Below are positions 34,713 through 44,160 of a stretch of 64,000 bases of DNA, piece by piece. The notes below the pieces were generated by a model. The model had not been told where the DNA came from. It was given only the letters and a program-made list of their open reading frames with translations, and ran no database searches. The DNA lies in the NCBI GenBank assembly GCA_964384945.1, contig CAYLMK010000006.1:1-64000 (forward strand), read 5' to 3'. The position numbers and the translations under genes are program-made. How positions within the stretch are numbered: the first letter of the stretch is position 1; every line of letters begins with the position of its first letter. Origin of the DNA: S015-6 sp964384945. Its GTDB lineage: Bacteria; Desulfobacterota; DSWW01.

Positions 34713-35687
34713 CTAGCCGCCGGAAGGAAGATCGAGGATCGGGTTACGGGAAAAATCGAAGAGGATTTCCTCTTCGCCCCGCCAGGTCAGGCGCAGAAGG
34801 CGGGAACGGTTCGTGGTGCCGATCCTTTCCGCCCATATCCCGCGCTCCTCGAAACGCCGCACGGCGGATTCCCTGGCAGCCCGCTCGCAAACAAGCAAAA
34901 ACCCATAGCTGGGATAGACCTTGAGCCAATCGAGCATTTCGAACGGATCCGGGGCCGCGATACGGGCCAGGTCGACCTCCGCCCCCAACCCGGCATGTTC
35001 CAGGAGCATGCCCAGGCTTCCGAGGATGCCCCCGTTGCTGACGTCCTTGGCCGCCAGGCAAATCCCTTCTTCCGCCAACCCGCACAGGATCGCCAGATCC
35101 CCGACAAGCGTTCCCGGGTCCTTCTTCACGTGAGAGTCCCAGTTCAGGAAGGACTCCCCCCATCGCTCCCCACGCAGGTCGACCGCCAGGAGGATCTCCT
35201 GCCATGGGCCCGCGCGCCGGTCCGAAAGCAAGGCCTTGGCCTTGCCCAGGACGCTTGCCGCCAGGAAGGGCCCCGGGCCTTCGGGCAGAATGTGTCCTCC
35301 CACCATGGGCACCCGCAGGCGCCCGCACTCCTCGCGGATTCCCTCCGAGACGGCTTCCACCTGATCGTCCGTCAAACCTGCCAGAACGTTCACCAGGGCC
35401 AGGGGCCGGCCCCCCATTGCGTAGATGTCGTTCACGTTGACGAGCACGGCCGCCCTGCCGGCTTGAACCGGATCCTGCTGCACCAGAGCGGAAAGGATTC
35501 CGTCGGCAGCCAGCAGCAGATAGCCGCCGTCCTCGGCGCGGAGCACGGCGGCGTCGTCTCCCGGGCCCAGCACCACGTCCCCGAAGTCCCAGGCCCCTTT
35601 CATGGCCTTGAGGCATTTCCCGACCGCCCGCTTCCGCCGGATGCCGGGAAACCGTCTGAGTTCTTCCACCATCCCGGCAAGGTTCAT
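34713..35687 (-). CDS. AIR-synthase-like protein (Sll0787/PurM-HypE superfamily)
   Basis: A 324-residue PurM/ThiL/HypE/SelD-superfamily protein. VLGPGDDAAVLRAEDGG, ADGILSALVQQDPVQAGRAA, the VNVNDIYAMGGRPLALVNVL strand and KDVSNGGILGSLGML are the ATP-binding signatures. It resembles the AIR-synthase-related proteins encoded with MSMEG_0568-type radical SAM and GNAT genes in cyanobacterial and mycobacterial nitrilase (Nit1) clusters. Those proteins presumably phosphorylate or activate a small substrate. The ATG overlaps the stop of the radical SAM/GNAT fusion (ATGA), so they act together. The nitrilase itself is absent here. Confidence 0.75.
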   Translation of the reverse strand: MNLAGMVEELRRFPGIRRKRAVGKCLKAMKGAWDFGDVVLGPGDDAAVLRAEDGGYLLLAADGILSALVQQDPVQAGRAAVLVNVNDIYAMGGRPLALVNVLAGLTDDQVEAVSEGIREECGRLRVPMVGGHILPEGPGPFLAASVLGKAKALLSDRRAGPWQEILLAVDLRGERWGESFLNWDSHVKKDPGTLVGDLAILCGLAEEGICLAAKDVSNGGILGSLGMLLEHAGLGAEVDLARIAAPDPFEMLDWLKVYPSYGFLLVCERAARESAVRRFEERGIWAERIGTTNRSRLLRLTWRGEEEILFDFSRNPILDLPSGG

Positions 35688-37336
35688 CCTGGAAGACCTG
35701 CCTCCGTGCCCTCCCGCGCGGCGAACCGCGCCGGCCCCTCCTGCCTCCCGGCAAGGCACGCCGAGGCCCCTTCCTGCCACATGGGACCCGCGGCCGCCAT
35801 CAGGAAGTGGGGCCTGCCGTGAAAGGACGGGATCCTTTCCAGGACCTTCCATTGGCATCTCTCGAAGAATTTCACCCTCGAGGGCTGGACATAGGCGCGG
35901 AACCGTATGCCGCCCCTCCTCCTCACCTCCTCCTCCGCCTTTCTGACCAGCAAGGCCCCGGCCCGACCCCGGAATGGCCTGCGAACCGCTAGCCGGCTTC
36001 CAAGCCAGTCCCCGTTCCCAAGGGACGTCAGGCGAACCGTCCCGGCGCATTCGCCGTCCCTCAGGGCGACGATGTGAAGAGATCGGGAATCCATTTCGTC
36101 CCGGTCCGAATCTCGAAACAGCCCCTGCTCCTCCACAAAGACCTCGCGGCGGATCGCCAACGAGGCCTCGAGCAGGGGGCCGCCGTCGATGACCTCGAGA
36201 ACGAACCGATTCGGGTCTTCGCCCTTTCTCTCTTCCCGGCGCAAGGCGTCCTGAAAGTCCGGAAGGGCCGAACAGCCCCGACACCGGACACAGCCCGCAA
36301 GCGCGTTTCCCCAAGAAAGGCCCTGTGCCTCCACGATGCGGGCCGCTTTCCGGTAGATCTCCTTTGCAAGGTAGGGTGGGATCGGTTCCCGGTCCTCGAG
36401 AGGCGTTCCGGGAATCGGCCGGAAGGGGACAAGGTAGGGATAAACCCCTATCGAAGACAGGCGTTCGCATCCATCGAGCAGGCTTCGGGGATCCTCCCCC
36501 AGCCCCATGAGAAGGAAGGAACTCACCTGGTTTCTTCCAAACACCGAAACCGCGTCCTTCCAGGCCCGGACGTATTCCTCCAGCGGAATGGATGCCTTGC
36601 ACGGTGCCAGGGCCTTCAGTACAGCCGGGTCGAAGGACTCGCGGTGAATCCCGATGCTTGCCACACCCGCCTCGAGCAGCCTCTCCATGCGTCGAGCCGT
36701 AATGGGCGGCATGACCTGCACGTGAACGGGAAGGCCGGTCTCCCGCGAGACGGCCGCGGCGGTTTCCCGCAGGATTTCCCATTCCTTCCGCCGGTCCCTT
36801 GTGCTGCCCGCGGTGAGCGTCAGATGCCTCGCCCCGCACTTCCTTGCTTCCCCGGCGACTTCCGCCAACTGATCCGGCTTCTTCCGGAGCAGCGTCCTGC
36901 CGGATTGCCACGAGAGCCCCACCCCGCAGAACTTGCATCCGGACCCCGTGCCCCAGTACCTGCATGCCTGCAGCACGGTCGAGGCGAGGCAGTCGGTCCC
37001 ATGCAGGAGGGCGATTTGCCGGTACGGCACCCCCTCGGCGGTCCTTCTCTCGTAGAAGGCAGGCTCCGGAGGCAGCGCCACCGGGAGGTCGACCGGATCG
37101 TCCCCGTGGAACAGAACCTCGCGGCCGTCCAGCCGCTCGAGACGGTAGGGGGATCTCGTCACGAAATCCGAAGCGGTCGGAACCGATGCCGGGCTTCCAT
37201 CGAGAACGACCGTAGCCCCCTCCGCCGGGCCGGCTCCCCCTGCGCGCTGCCGGGACGGCCGGCCCGTCGCGACGGAAATCCGCACCCCGAGGGACTGCAC
37301 CTCGGTCTTCACCTCTTCGACCCGGATCAAAGCCAT
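35684..37336 (-). CDS. Radical SAM protein fused to GNAT acetyltransferase (MSMEG_0568 + MSMEG_0567-like)
   Basis: A 550-residue fusion. Residues about 1-345 form a radical SAM TIM barrel with cysteines 125, 134 and 137 (CRYWGTGSGCKFCG), an unusual C-x8-C-x2-C spacing against the usual C-x3-C-x2-C. A second triplet, CVRCRGC, lies at residues 349, 352 and 355 and may hold an auxiliary cluster. Residues about 376-510 are a GNAT N-acetyltransferase (RREVFVEEQGLFRD, RRPFRGRAGALLVRKAEEEV). In other bacteria these occur as neighbouring separate genes. The ATG at 37336 lies within the DsrE gene's end. The reaction is unknown. Confidence 0.8.
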   Translation of the reverse strand: MALIRVEEVKTEVQSLGVRISVATGRPSRQRAGGAGPAEGATVVLDGSPASVPTASDFVTRSPYRLERLDGREVLFHGDDPVDLPVALPPEPAFYERRTAEGVPYRQIALLHGTDCLASTVLQACRYWGTGSGCKFCGVGLSWQSGRTLLRKKPDQLAEVAGEARKCGARHLTLTAGSTRDRRKEWEILRETAAAVSRETGLPVHVQVMPPITARRMERLLEAGVASIGIHRESFDPAVLKALAPCKASIPLEEYVRAWKDAVSVFGRNQVSSFLLMGLGEDPRSLLDGCERLSSIGVYPYLVPFRPIPGTPLEDREPIPPYLAKEIYRKAARIVEAQGLSWGNALAGCVRCRGCSALPDFQDALRREERKGEDPNRFVLEVIDGGPLLEASLAIRREVFVEEQGLFRDSDRDEMDSRSLHIVALRDGECAGTVRLTSLGNGDWLGSRLAVRRPFRGRAGALLVRKAEEEVRRRGGIRFRAYVQPSRVKFFERCQWKVLERIPSFHGRPHFLMAAAGPMWQEGASACLAGRQEGPARFAAREGTEAGLPG

Positions 37337-37686
37337 ATCACCTTCGTTCGCTCGTCCAGCACGTGGCCGATCACGTCCTCGGCAACGGTCACGCCTTCGA
37401 CCAAATCCTGTTCGGTCAACGCATACAGGCGCATGGGCGCACGGCAAGCCTGTACCTGGATGCCATCCTCCATCAGGTCCCGGACCTTGGCCTCGAAGTC
37501 ACCGACGGTCCGGCTGTCCCTTCCCACGCCGCGCTTGACGCAGAAGACGCCGTCCGCAAAAAAGATGACCTTCGTCTCCAGGCCCCTCTTTCGAGCCGAG
37601 GCGGCATACCGGAGCGCTGTGTAGGGCTTCAGCGAGGCGTAAGGGGCTTCGGACACCATGATAACGAAACGAGATATGGGGGCCAT
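37327..37686 (-). CDS. DsrE-family protein
   Basis: A 119-residue DsrE/DsrF-fold protein. FVIMVSEAPYASLKPYTALR, KRGLETKVIFFADGVFCVKR and a late CRAPMRLYALTEQDLVEGV fit the family. It keeps two cysteines (FCVKR and ACRAP) that could act in sulfur transfer. Such proteins relay sulfane sulfur or act as redox partners in the cytoplasm. The gene overlaps the radical SAM/GNAT gene and follows a small hypothetical gene by ten bases, so all may be one transcript. Its partner is inferred to be the radical SAM system. Confidence 0.8.
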   Translation of the reverse strand: MAPISRFVIMVSEAPYASLKPYTALRYAASARKRGLETKVIFFADGVFCVKRGVGRDSRTVGDFEAKVRDLMEDGIQVQACRAPMRLYALTEQDLVEGVTVAEDVIGHVLDERTKVIWL

Positions 37687-37696
37687 GCGGCTGCTC

Positions 37697-38128
37697 TCAC
37701 CCCCGGCGCCTCTTCTTCCCGACAGGCGCCTTCTTGAAGGGCCCTTCCCGGGCGGGGTTTCCACCCCTTTTCTTCGTGCGGAGCGTGATGGTGGCCTGGA
37801 CGTCGACGGAAAGATCATCGAGCACGCCCTTGAGCAGGCGTGCGGCGTCGATCCGAGAGAGGAACCAGTGCATCTCCTTCTGGAGGTTGGCCAGGAACTC
37901 GGCCTTGCCCTTCTCGCTCTGTTTGATCAGGTAGTTCACCGCCTCCCTGGGGAGATTGAATTCCGAGACCGCCCGCCGGATCCCCTCCTCGGTCATGAAC
38001 AGCATCCCCGCCCCGGTGAACAAGGCCCGTTTCAAGGCCTCCGGCACATAGGCATCGAAGAGCTTCCCCAGGGAAAACTCGGAGGCTTCTCCGGTTCCGT
38101 CAGCGGATGGATGCCTGCTTTCCGCCAT
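37697..38128 (-). CDS. Small hypothetical protein, basic C-terminus
   Basis: A 143-residue protein. LGKLFDAYVPEALKRALFTG, EEGIRRAVSEFNLPREAVNY and the helical KEMHWFLSRIDAARLLKGVL make a mostly helical body, ending in a basic tail GPFKKAPVGKKRRRG. The ATG at 38128 has GGAGG seven bases upstream. It loosely resembles phasin or polyhydroxyalkanoate-type regulators but I cannot assign it. It is ten bases ahead of the DsrE gene and 111 bases after the HdrD-like gene. Confidence 0.6.
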   Translation of the reverse strand: MAESRHPSADGTGEASEFSLGKLFDAYVPEALKRALFTGAGMLFMTEEGIRRAVSEFNLPREAVNYLIKQSEKGKAEFLANLQKEMHWFLSRIDAARLLKGVLDDLSVDVQATITLRTKKRGGNPAREGPFKKAPVGKKRRRG

Positions 38129-38239
38129 CACCGCACCTCCACAAGGCGCCGGAAGTGACGTGTTTCCTCGTCCTGGGTCGAGCCCCGTATCCGTCGTTTC
38201 ATACTACAGGATGGCCGCCCCCGATTTCAAACCGGCCAT

Positions 38240-39697
38240 TCAATCCTGATCCCCGGCCTCCGATCCACGGTCCTCTTCTTCCCCCTCCCCCACACGCCCC
38301 GTCTCGTCGGCCAGCCCCAGGGCCCTCGTGAGGATTTCGGTGATATCCCGCATACGGATCGGCGCGCCCTCGGCCGTGATGCCCACCAGCAACCCCTGGT
38401 AGCAAAAAGGACATGCCGTCACAAAATCGGTGGCGCCCGTTGCGACCGCATCGCGGACCCGCGCCTGCGACATCTTCTGCTGCACGTCCGGGAACCCGGC
38501 CTTCAGCCCGCCTCCGGCGCCGCAACAGCGTGAATGCTCATGATGCCTTTCGATCTCCACGAACTCGATCCCCGGCACGGACTTGAGGATCCTTCTCGGC
38601 GCCTCGTAGATCCCGGAGGCACGCCCCAGATGGCAGGGGTCATGATAGGTGACCTTCATCGGGACCTCACGCCTGAAACGGATCCTGCCCTCCCGGATCA
38701 GCCGGTCGATGAACTGCACCATGTGGAGGACCTCGAAGTTCATCTCGCCGACCTTGGGGTAATCCTGGCTGATGGTCTTGTAGCAGCCCGCGCAACTGGT
38801 CACCAGCGTGCGAATGCCCAACTGGTTGAATGCCTCGATGTTCTCCCGGGCAAGCCTCGTATACTCCGGGTCCCCGACGCGAAGCAGGACGCTCCCGCAG
38901 CATTTCTCCCGCACCCCGAGAATCCCGAAATCCACCTCGCACGCATCGAGCACCTTTGCGGTGTTCACGGCCACCTGCTTGATGTTCACGTCGAAGGAGG
39001 CCGTGCAGCCGACGAAATAGAGGACTTCCGCCTTCTCCTTGGCCAGGTTCTTCGGCACCCTTTCGAGCTGCTTGTCCTTCCTGGCCCGCTTGGCCCACTT
39101 GTCCCGTATGCTCCTCGGTTGCATCCAGGGGTTGTCATAGGCCTTCACGCTGCTCGTCAGGGCCTTGTGATTCTGGAGGGGTCCGCAGCCGGCGTCCACC
39201 ATCGATTTCCGAATGCCCTCCCAGAGTTCGACGGTATCGATGTAGGAGGGGCACACGTAATGGCACTGGCCGCAGGTGCTGCACTCGTACAGGCCCTGGA
39301 TGAAGCGCTCGATCCGCCTCTCCTGCCGGCCCTTGCGATCGAGCCTCCTGGCCAGCCAGGACCCCGGCGGCGCGATCATGGAGAGAACCCCGTCCTGGGC
39401 GCGCAGGATCTCTCGGAACGCCTTGGCCTTTGCCCGGGGGGTGAGATCCTCCTTCGGATCCTGCGCATAGACCGGGCACCATTCAACGCACTCGCTGCAA
39501 CGGGTGCAACTGTCCAGTTCCAGCAGTTGCCGCGGGCTCAGATTGCGGACGCGAATCCTCTTTCCGGGCAGCCCATCCTGCTCCGGCCAGGGGCCTGCGT
39601 CCCGCGCGCGAGCGGGCCCGGCCTCTTTCGGCCTTTCCTCAGCCGCAGCCTGCGGGAGGCTTTCCTGTGCCGCTTCTTCCCGCTCCTTGTCGTCCAT
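38240..39697 (-). CDS. HdrD/TmcB/HmcF-like iron-sulfur subunit
   Basis: A 485-residue cytoplasmic protein. An N-terminal pair of [4Fe-4S] sites (CTRCSECVEWCP and CSTCGQCHYVCP) is followed by two CCG domains (EKCCGSVLLR...CAGCYK and RCCGAGGGLKAG...CPFC), the layout of heterodisulfide-reductase D subunits. Hmc, Tmc and Qmo-type complexes of sulfate reducers use such subunits to pass electrons to or from cytoplasmic donors. It lies directly downstream of the NarI-like heme subunit and completes the membrane complex. Length is normal. The first 45 residues are low-complexity. Confidence 0.88.
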   Translation of the reverse strand: MDDKEREEAAQESLPQAAAEERPKEAGPARARDAGPWPEQDGLPGKRIRVRNLSPRQLLELDSCTRCSECVEWCPVYAQDPKEDLTPRAKAKAFREILRAQDGVLSMIAPPGSWLARRLDRKGRQERRIERFIQGLYECSTCGQCHYVCPSYIDTVELWEGIRKSMVDAGCGPLQNHKALTSSVKAYDNPWMQPRSIRDKWAKRARKDKQLERVPKNLAKEKAEVLYFVGCTASFDVNIKQVAVNTAKVLDACEVDFGILGVREKCCGSVLLRVGDPEYTRLARENIEAFNQLGIRTLVTSCAGCYKTISQDYPKVGEMNFEVLHMVQFIDRLIREGRIRFRREVPMKVTYHDPCHLGRASGIYEAPRRILKSVPGIEFVEIERHHEHSRCCGAGGGLKAGFPDVQQKMSQARVRDAVATGATDFVTACPFCYQGLLVGITAEGAPIRMRDITEILTRALGLADETGRVGEGEEEDRGSEAGDQD

Positions 39698-39767
39698 GTC
39701 CGCCTTTCACGGTGTTCTTCGGGTCGTCACGGTTTCCCCGCTTCCCCCTTTGGATGCCGGCCGACGC

Positions 39768-40880
39768 TCATTGGCGTTGTTTGTAGTGGGCCTCGGAGGC
39801 GGTCGCGGCAATCGACACAGGGGAGGTCACGATGTGCAACAGCTTGCTGAAGGGGAAGTAGGCAAAAAGGCCGAAAACCAGCGCCGCATGCAGGAGCCAG
39901 ACATAGAAGCGAATGCCGGTCCAGGGAAGATCCCAGGGCCGGAGCAGGGCGGCGCCGGCCGCACCGAGGAAGGACGCCCATATCCTCGGCTGCGGATCGA
40001 CAACGGCCAGCCGGCAGGCCTCCAGGAAGAAGCCCGTGCTCACGATCCCGAATAGCAGGAGAAGCACGGCGAGGTCTTCGGCCTCGGTCTTGAACCGGCC
40101 TCCTCTTCCGAGGAGTCTCCTGTAGCCAGCAAGCAGGGTCCCCACGAGGATGCACCCGCCCAGGAGGTCCGCGCCGAAATCCAGGACAAGGCCCACCCGG
40201 TCCGCCGTCACGCCCAGCAAAGGCAGCAAGAATCGATGCACCACGATCAGGCCGAAGACAACGGCCAGGGCGAGGAAGGCCATCGAGATCAGCAGGAAGA
40301 CGGCCCACCGCAATCCGCTCTGCCGCCTGACGCGCTCCCCGAGCACCGTCTCCCTTGCGAGGGCCCGGACCACGGAGGGCCAGTGGACCGGGTGATGGAG
40401 GGACGGGCTCCTGCCTCTTCGCCAGAGCAGTACCGTGCTATAGATCCCGGGAAGCATGATCAACATCGCCAGAGAGAACATCCACCAGTGGAGAGTCCAC
40501 TTGTAGCGGTTCTCCCAGCCGAAGAAGTCGCCCCGAGGATAGGCTGCGGCCCCATGACACTCGCCGCAATCCTTGCCGGTGGCCCGTACGAGGCCCTCCC
40601 CCTTGCGGTGATGGGTACGGCGGGCCGTTTCCGCGATCAGCAGGTTTCTCTCCGGCACGAGGAACGACTCGGCGCCCTGCCTGCCCTGCCCTTCCGGGCT
40701 CTCCTGGAAACTGCAAGGAGCCTTGGAAGGGGCCGCCCCGAGAAGGAGGCAAGCAGCAACGGCTATCGCGAGGGCTCGGCAGCTGCCGATGCAATCCACC
40801 AACCCCCTGTCCGCATGCCATGGGAGACTGGAGACTGCTTCGCCTGCGCTCGCAATTTCCGGCCCTTGTCTTCGCCTCAT
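39768..40880 (-). CDS. NarI/TmcC-like membrane heme subunit with one c-type heme site
   Basis: A 370-residue membrane protein. A hydrophobic N-terminal segment (ALAIAVAACLLLGAAP) is followed by DCGECHG, a CxxCH c-heme site. Then several helices follow: WTLHWWMFSLAMLIMLPGIY, LRWAVFLLISMAFLALAVVF, the histidine-bearing LIVVHRFLLPLL and WLLHAALVFGLFAYFPFSKL. This is the pattern of the NarI/HmcE gamma subunit that oxidises or reduces quinone. The ATG at 40880 is chosen; the frame extends upstream without features. It sits between the pentaheme cytochrome and HdrD-like genes. Confidence 0.82.
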   Translation of the reverse strand: MRRRQGPEIASAGEAVSSLPWHADRGLVDCIGSCRALAIAVAACLLLGAAPSKAPCSFQESPEGQGRQGAESFLVPERNLLIAETARRTHHRKGEGLVRATGKDCGECHGAAAYPRGDFFGWENRYKWTLHWWMFSLAMLIMLPGIYSTVLLWRRGRSPSLHHPVHWPSVVRALARETVLGERVRRQSGLRWAVFLLISMAFLALAVVFGLIVVHRFLLPLLGVTADRVGLVLDFGADLLGGCILVGTLLAGYRRLLGRGGRFKTEAEDLAVLLLLFGIVSTGFFLEACRLAVVDPQPRIWASFLGAAGAALLRPWDLPWTGIRFYVWLLHAALVFGLFAYFPFSKLLHIVTSPVSIAATASEAHYKQRQ

Positions 40881-41059
40881 CCCTCCCACCCTCAGACTTG
40901 CTTTTTTCCTCTTCCGGCCATCAGGCGGCTTGACCCGACGGTCGTCGCGGCAAGCAAGCTGGCCCCCTCGCCGGCGGCTCAGCCGCGGCGGTCGGCTCTC
41001 AGCACCCCACCGCGACCTCGTTCGTTTTTGCGGGGTTCCGGCTTGCAGAGGCCTGACCC

Positions 41060-41758
41060 CTACCCGTCTTTCCTTTCCCCTATCGCCTTTCCCTTTTCTC
41101 CTCCCTTGATCTCGATCATCGGCAGGGGCGAGATCCGAACGTAATCGTCCTTGACGGCATGGTAGTGGCAGTCCCTGCAATAGGACATCTTCGGCGAATG
41201 CCCGAATGCGGCGGACTCCCGCTCATGGGCGATGTTTCGGTGGCAATCGGTGCAGAGGCAGATTCCCCTCTTCAGGTGCCAGCCGTACATCAGATCTTCG
41301 AGCGGCCATCGGTACACCCGGGGGCCTTGCCCCGCGCCCGGGACCGAATCCAGCCGGACTTCGACGACCTTTTCGATCGGCCTTCCCGCCAGGACGGCGC
41401 TGTGGCAGCCCATGCAGTTCGGGTTGACCGTCTCCGGGTGGGCGGAGAACGATCCGCACCGGCCCCTCTGGCCGGGGAGCAGCCCGTGGCACTGCCCGCA
41501 CGTGATCCCGGCCGCGTGCCTCTCCGAGGCCTCCCACATCAGGGCCGGGCCCGAGCCGCGGTGGCAGGTGAGGCAGTAAGAACGGTTTTCGCGCGTGATC
41601 GTCATCGTGCCGTAGAGAAGATTGGCTCCCAGCACCACGACCGCCAGGGCACCGCAGAAGAGGAGAAATCGCCTTCTTCTCTGGGCGGCAAGCGCAAGGG
41701 CCTCCAAATCCGACTCTCTGGGAATGCCCTCCTGTGCACTTGCCCGGCTTTCCGTCAT
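41060..41758 (-). CDS. Membrane-anchored pentaheme c-type cytochrome (NapC/NirT-like)
   Basis: A 232-residue cytochrome. One helix (FLLFCGALAVVVLGANLLYG) near residues 31-50 anchors it, and five CxxCH sites follow: CLTCH, CGQCH, CMGCH, CTDCH and CRDCH. Such quinol-linked cytochromes carry electrons to periplasmic reductases or link to a membrane complex. It is between the molybdopterin gene and the heme b subunit gene. The 179-bp gap after it holds no gene. Heme number is certain from motifs; partners are inferred. Confidence 0.9.
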   Translation of the reverse strand: MTESRASAQEGIPRESDLEALALAAQRRRRFLLFCGALAVVVLGANLLYGTMTITRENRSYCLTCHRGSGPALMWEASERHAAGITCGQCHGLLPGQRGRCGSFSAHPETVNPNCMGCHSAVLAGRPIEKVVEVRLDSVPGAGQGPRVYRWPLEDLMYGWHLKRGICLCTDCHRNIAHERESAAFGHSPKMSYCRDCHYHAVKDDYVRISPLPMIEIKGGEKGKAIGERKDG

Positions 41759-41817
41759 CGCTTCGCTGATCCCTGTCCCGGGTTCGGATCAACCCGGTCC
41801 TTGTCGATGGGAACCCT

Positions 41818-44040
41818 TCAACCCTTCCCAAGCCCTGTCACCGTCACGGCCGTGTCCATCCAGCCGGGCGCCCTTTCGGCCGGGTCCTCCGGCCAGGGGA
41901 CCACCTTCCGCCCGTTCCCGCCGTACGACTCCCCTTGCCACCAGCGGCCGTGCGCCTCCTCCGGTCCCGGAGGGCCGTGCCCGCCGAGGGATGCCTCGCG
42001 GTCCAGGAAGGCGGCCGGCATGGCAAGGGCCTCGGGATGAATCCCTTCCGTGAGCCTCACCCGCGTCTCCACCGAGCCTGCCGGGCCTTCTAGCATTACC
42101 CGATCCCCTTCTCGCAGGTGGAGCGTCGCTGCAGTCTTCGGGTGCATCATCACCGGATCGGCATGGTCGATCTCATCCACCCAGTCACAAGGATGTAGGA
42201 GACTCCCCCTCGTGGGAGAGGTAAACAGGATCAGGGTCTTCTCCAATGCATCCGGCCTGCGCGACCCTGTATCCCTTGTGTTTTCCTCGATGCGGGGTAC
42301 AATCCGCGTGGCCACCGAATTCACGCAATACCTCTCCGCTCGCCCCCGGCCGCGCCCCGGGAGCGTGAGGAAGCCCCTCTGCGTCAACTCACGGAATCCG
42401 CAGGACGGCGCGGCCGCCGAAAGGGTTCCGGTGACAAGCAGACGGTAATAGTCCTCTACATCCCGGAACGGAAATGCCTCTTTCCAGTCCCCTCCCAGGC
42501 TTGCCGCAAGCATGAGCAGGAATTCGTCCAGGGAGCGGGCCTCTCCTTCCGGCCGGCAGACCGGCTGCCGCAGGCCAACCCAGGCCGAAGGACCTGCCGC
42601 TGCGAAGGGCTCGTGAAGCCCCCAGGACTCGAGAAAGGTCGAGGCGGGAAGCACGAGATCGGCAAGCCCGGCGGTCTCGTTCCAATGGCTCGCCAGGGCG
42701 ACGTGGAGCGGCACCCGCCGCTCGTCCTTCAGGGTCCTGGCCGTTTCGGCCGGATCCGGATCCGTTACCGCGGGATCGGCGTCATGGCTCAGGAGGCAGC
42801 CGATCCGCCGATTCCCCTTTTGCAGATCCCAGAAGAGGCTGCCCCGCAGCACAGGAACGCCGCGGTTCGCCGGGGGCCAGGGGTCGGGTTGCCGCCATTC
42901 CACCCAGCCCGGCCCTATGAGCCCTGCGTCCCGTCCGACCCTTCCGACCAGCAAGTTCAGCAGAAGAATCGACCGGGCATCCTCCAGACCTCCTCTCCTC
43001 GCCGTCACCCCGCTCCCGAGGATGGCCGCAGGCCGCTGCGCCGTGGCAAACTCTTCGGCGGCCCAGCGAATCCGGTCCGGCTGCACCTGACAAATCCGGG
43101 CGGCCTTCTCGAGGCTCCATGGGGCAAGCAACTCATCCAAGGCGTCCCGATCGGCATCCGTCTGCCCATCGAGAAAGGAGCGGTCCGCCCAGTCGTTCTT
43201 CAGGATCTGGTGAGCCACGGCCAGGGCAAAGGCCCCGTCCGTCCCGGGCCTGAGCGGAATCCACGAATGACTGGCCGCAGCCGTCTCCGAAAGCCGGGGG
43301 TCCAGGGTGATCCATCGAACCCCTCGCTCCCTGCCCTCTGCCCAGGCTCGAGCCGTACCGACCAGGCGTCGGATGCTCCCCAGGGGGTTGGCCCCGAAGT
43401 TCAGGATTCGGTCCGCATCCGCAAGATCCGGGCTTCCGCCGAACGCGGGGCCGAAGGATCGGCGGGCCGCTTCCTCGACCGGATGTTCGTGATCGTCCGC
43501 CACGGCCAGCAGGCCGTTCCGTGAGAACCCGAGGAACCGGCGGAGCATGGGCGTGGATTCCTTGCCCGAAACGCAGACGGCCAGGCCGGGGAAACGATCC
43601 TCCCCGCTCGTGCGGATGGCCTTGAACACGCCGGTTACGGCCAGGAGGGCTTCCTGCCAGGAAATCTCCGCCCAGCGGGCTTCGCCCCTCGGGCCGAGCC
43701 GTTTCAGGGGCTTCCGTATCCGGTTCGGTCCGCCGTTGAGCCGGGCCGCAGCCGAGCCGAAGGCACACAGGGCGCCCCGGTTGTAAGGATGTGCGGGATT
43801 GCCTGCCAGCCCGATCAGGCGTCCTTCGTCCGCAAAGGCCAGCATCCCGCACCCGGCTTCGCACAGCCCGCAGGTGGTCGGTATCCCCTTCGTCGCCCGA
43901 CCGGTGTAGAGGGACACGTCCAGCCGCTCCCGACCTTCTTCCGACCCGAGGCGCTTCCGGAAGAGATCCGGACCGAGAACGACGGTGGAGAGCCCCAGGA
44001 CTCCCCCTTTGAGCAGCGCCCTCCTGGATACCGCAGACAT
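41818..44040 (-). CDS. Tat-exported molybdopterin oxidoreductase catalytic subunit
   Basis: A 740-residue protein of the PsrA/TtrA-type molybdopterin family. SRRALLKGGVLGLSTVVLG is a Tat signal, and TCGLCEAGCGMLAFADEG plus GALCAFG form the N-terminal [4Fe-4S] site. VMMHPKTAATLHLREGDRVM belongs to the pterin-binding C-terminal domain. Where a Cys, Sec or Ser Mo ligand is expected, the sequence reads LLAVADDHEHPVEE, so the ligand may be Asp or may be lost. The ATG at 44040 has GGAG five bases before it. It follows the NrfD-like gene, suggesting a periplasmic complex. Confidence 0.85.
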   Translation of the reverse strand: MSAVSRRALLKGGVLGLSTVVLGPDLFRKRLGSEEGRERLDVSLYTGRATKGIPTTCGLCEAGCGMLAFADEGRLIGLAGNPAHPYNRGALCAFGSAAARLNGGPNRIRKPLKRLGPRGEARWAEISWQEALLAVTGVFKAIRTSGEDRFPGLAVCVSGKESTPMLRRFLGFSRNGLLAVADDHEHPVEEAARRSFGPAFGGSPDLADADRILNFGANPLGSIRRLVGTARAWAEGRERGVRWITLDPRLSETAAASHSWIPLRPGTDGAFALAVAHQILKNDWADRSFLDGQTDADRDALDELLAPWSLEKAARICQVQPDRIRWAAEEFATAQRPAAILGSGVTARRGGLEDARSILLLNLLVGRVGRDAGLIGPGWVEWRQPDPWPPANRGVPVLRGSLFWDLQKGNRRIGCLLSHDADPAVTDPDPAETARTLKDERRVPLHVALASHWNETAGLADLVLPASTFLESWGLHEPFAAAGPSAWVGLRQPVCRPEGEARSLDEFLLMLAASLGGDWKEAFPFRDVEDYYRLLVTGTLSAAAPSCGFRELTQRGFLTLPGRGRGRAERYCVNSVATRIVPRIEENTRDTGSRRPDALEKTLILFTSPTRGSLLHPCDWVDEIDHADPVMMHPKTAATLHLREGDRVMLEGPAGSVETRVRLTEGIHPEALAMPAAFLDREASLGGHGPPGPEEAHGRWWQGESYGGNGRKVVPWPEDPAERAPGWMDTAVTVTGLGKG

Positions 44041-44160
44041 CCCTTCTCCAAGCGATCGATGGTCTGTCCCCTGCACCCGACGCCCCGGCACCGGATGCCG
44101 AAACCCCTACACCTCATCTCCTGCTGCGCCTGACACCGACCCTTCCTCCGTCCCTGTCCC

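Noticed and set aside
36074..37624. 516-codon plus-strand open frame
   Set aside because: Antisense to the radical SAM/GNAT fusion; composition is Arg/Pro-rich without motifs.
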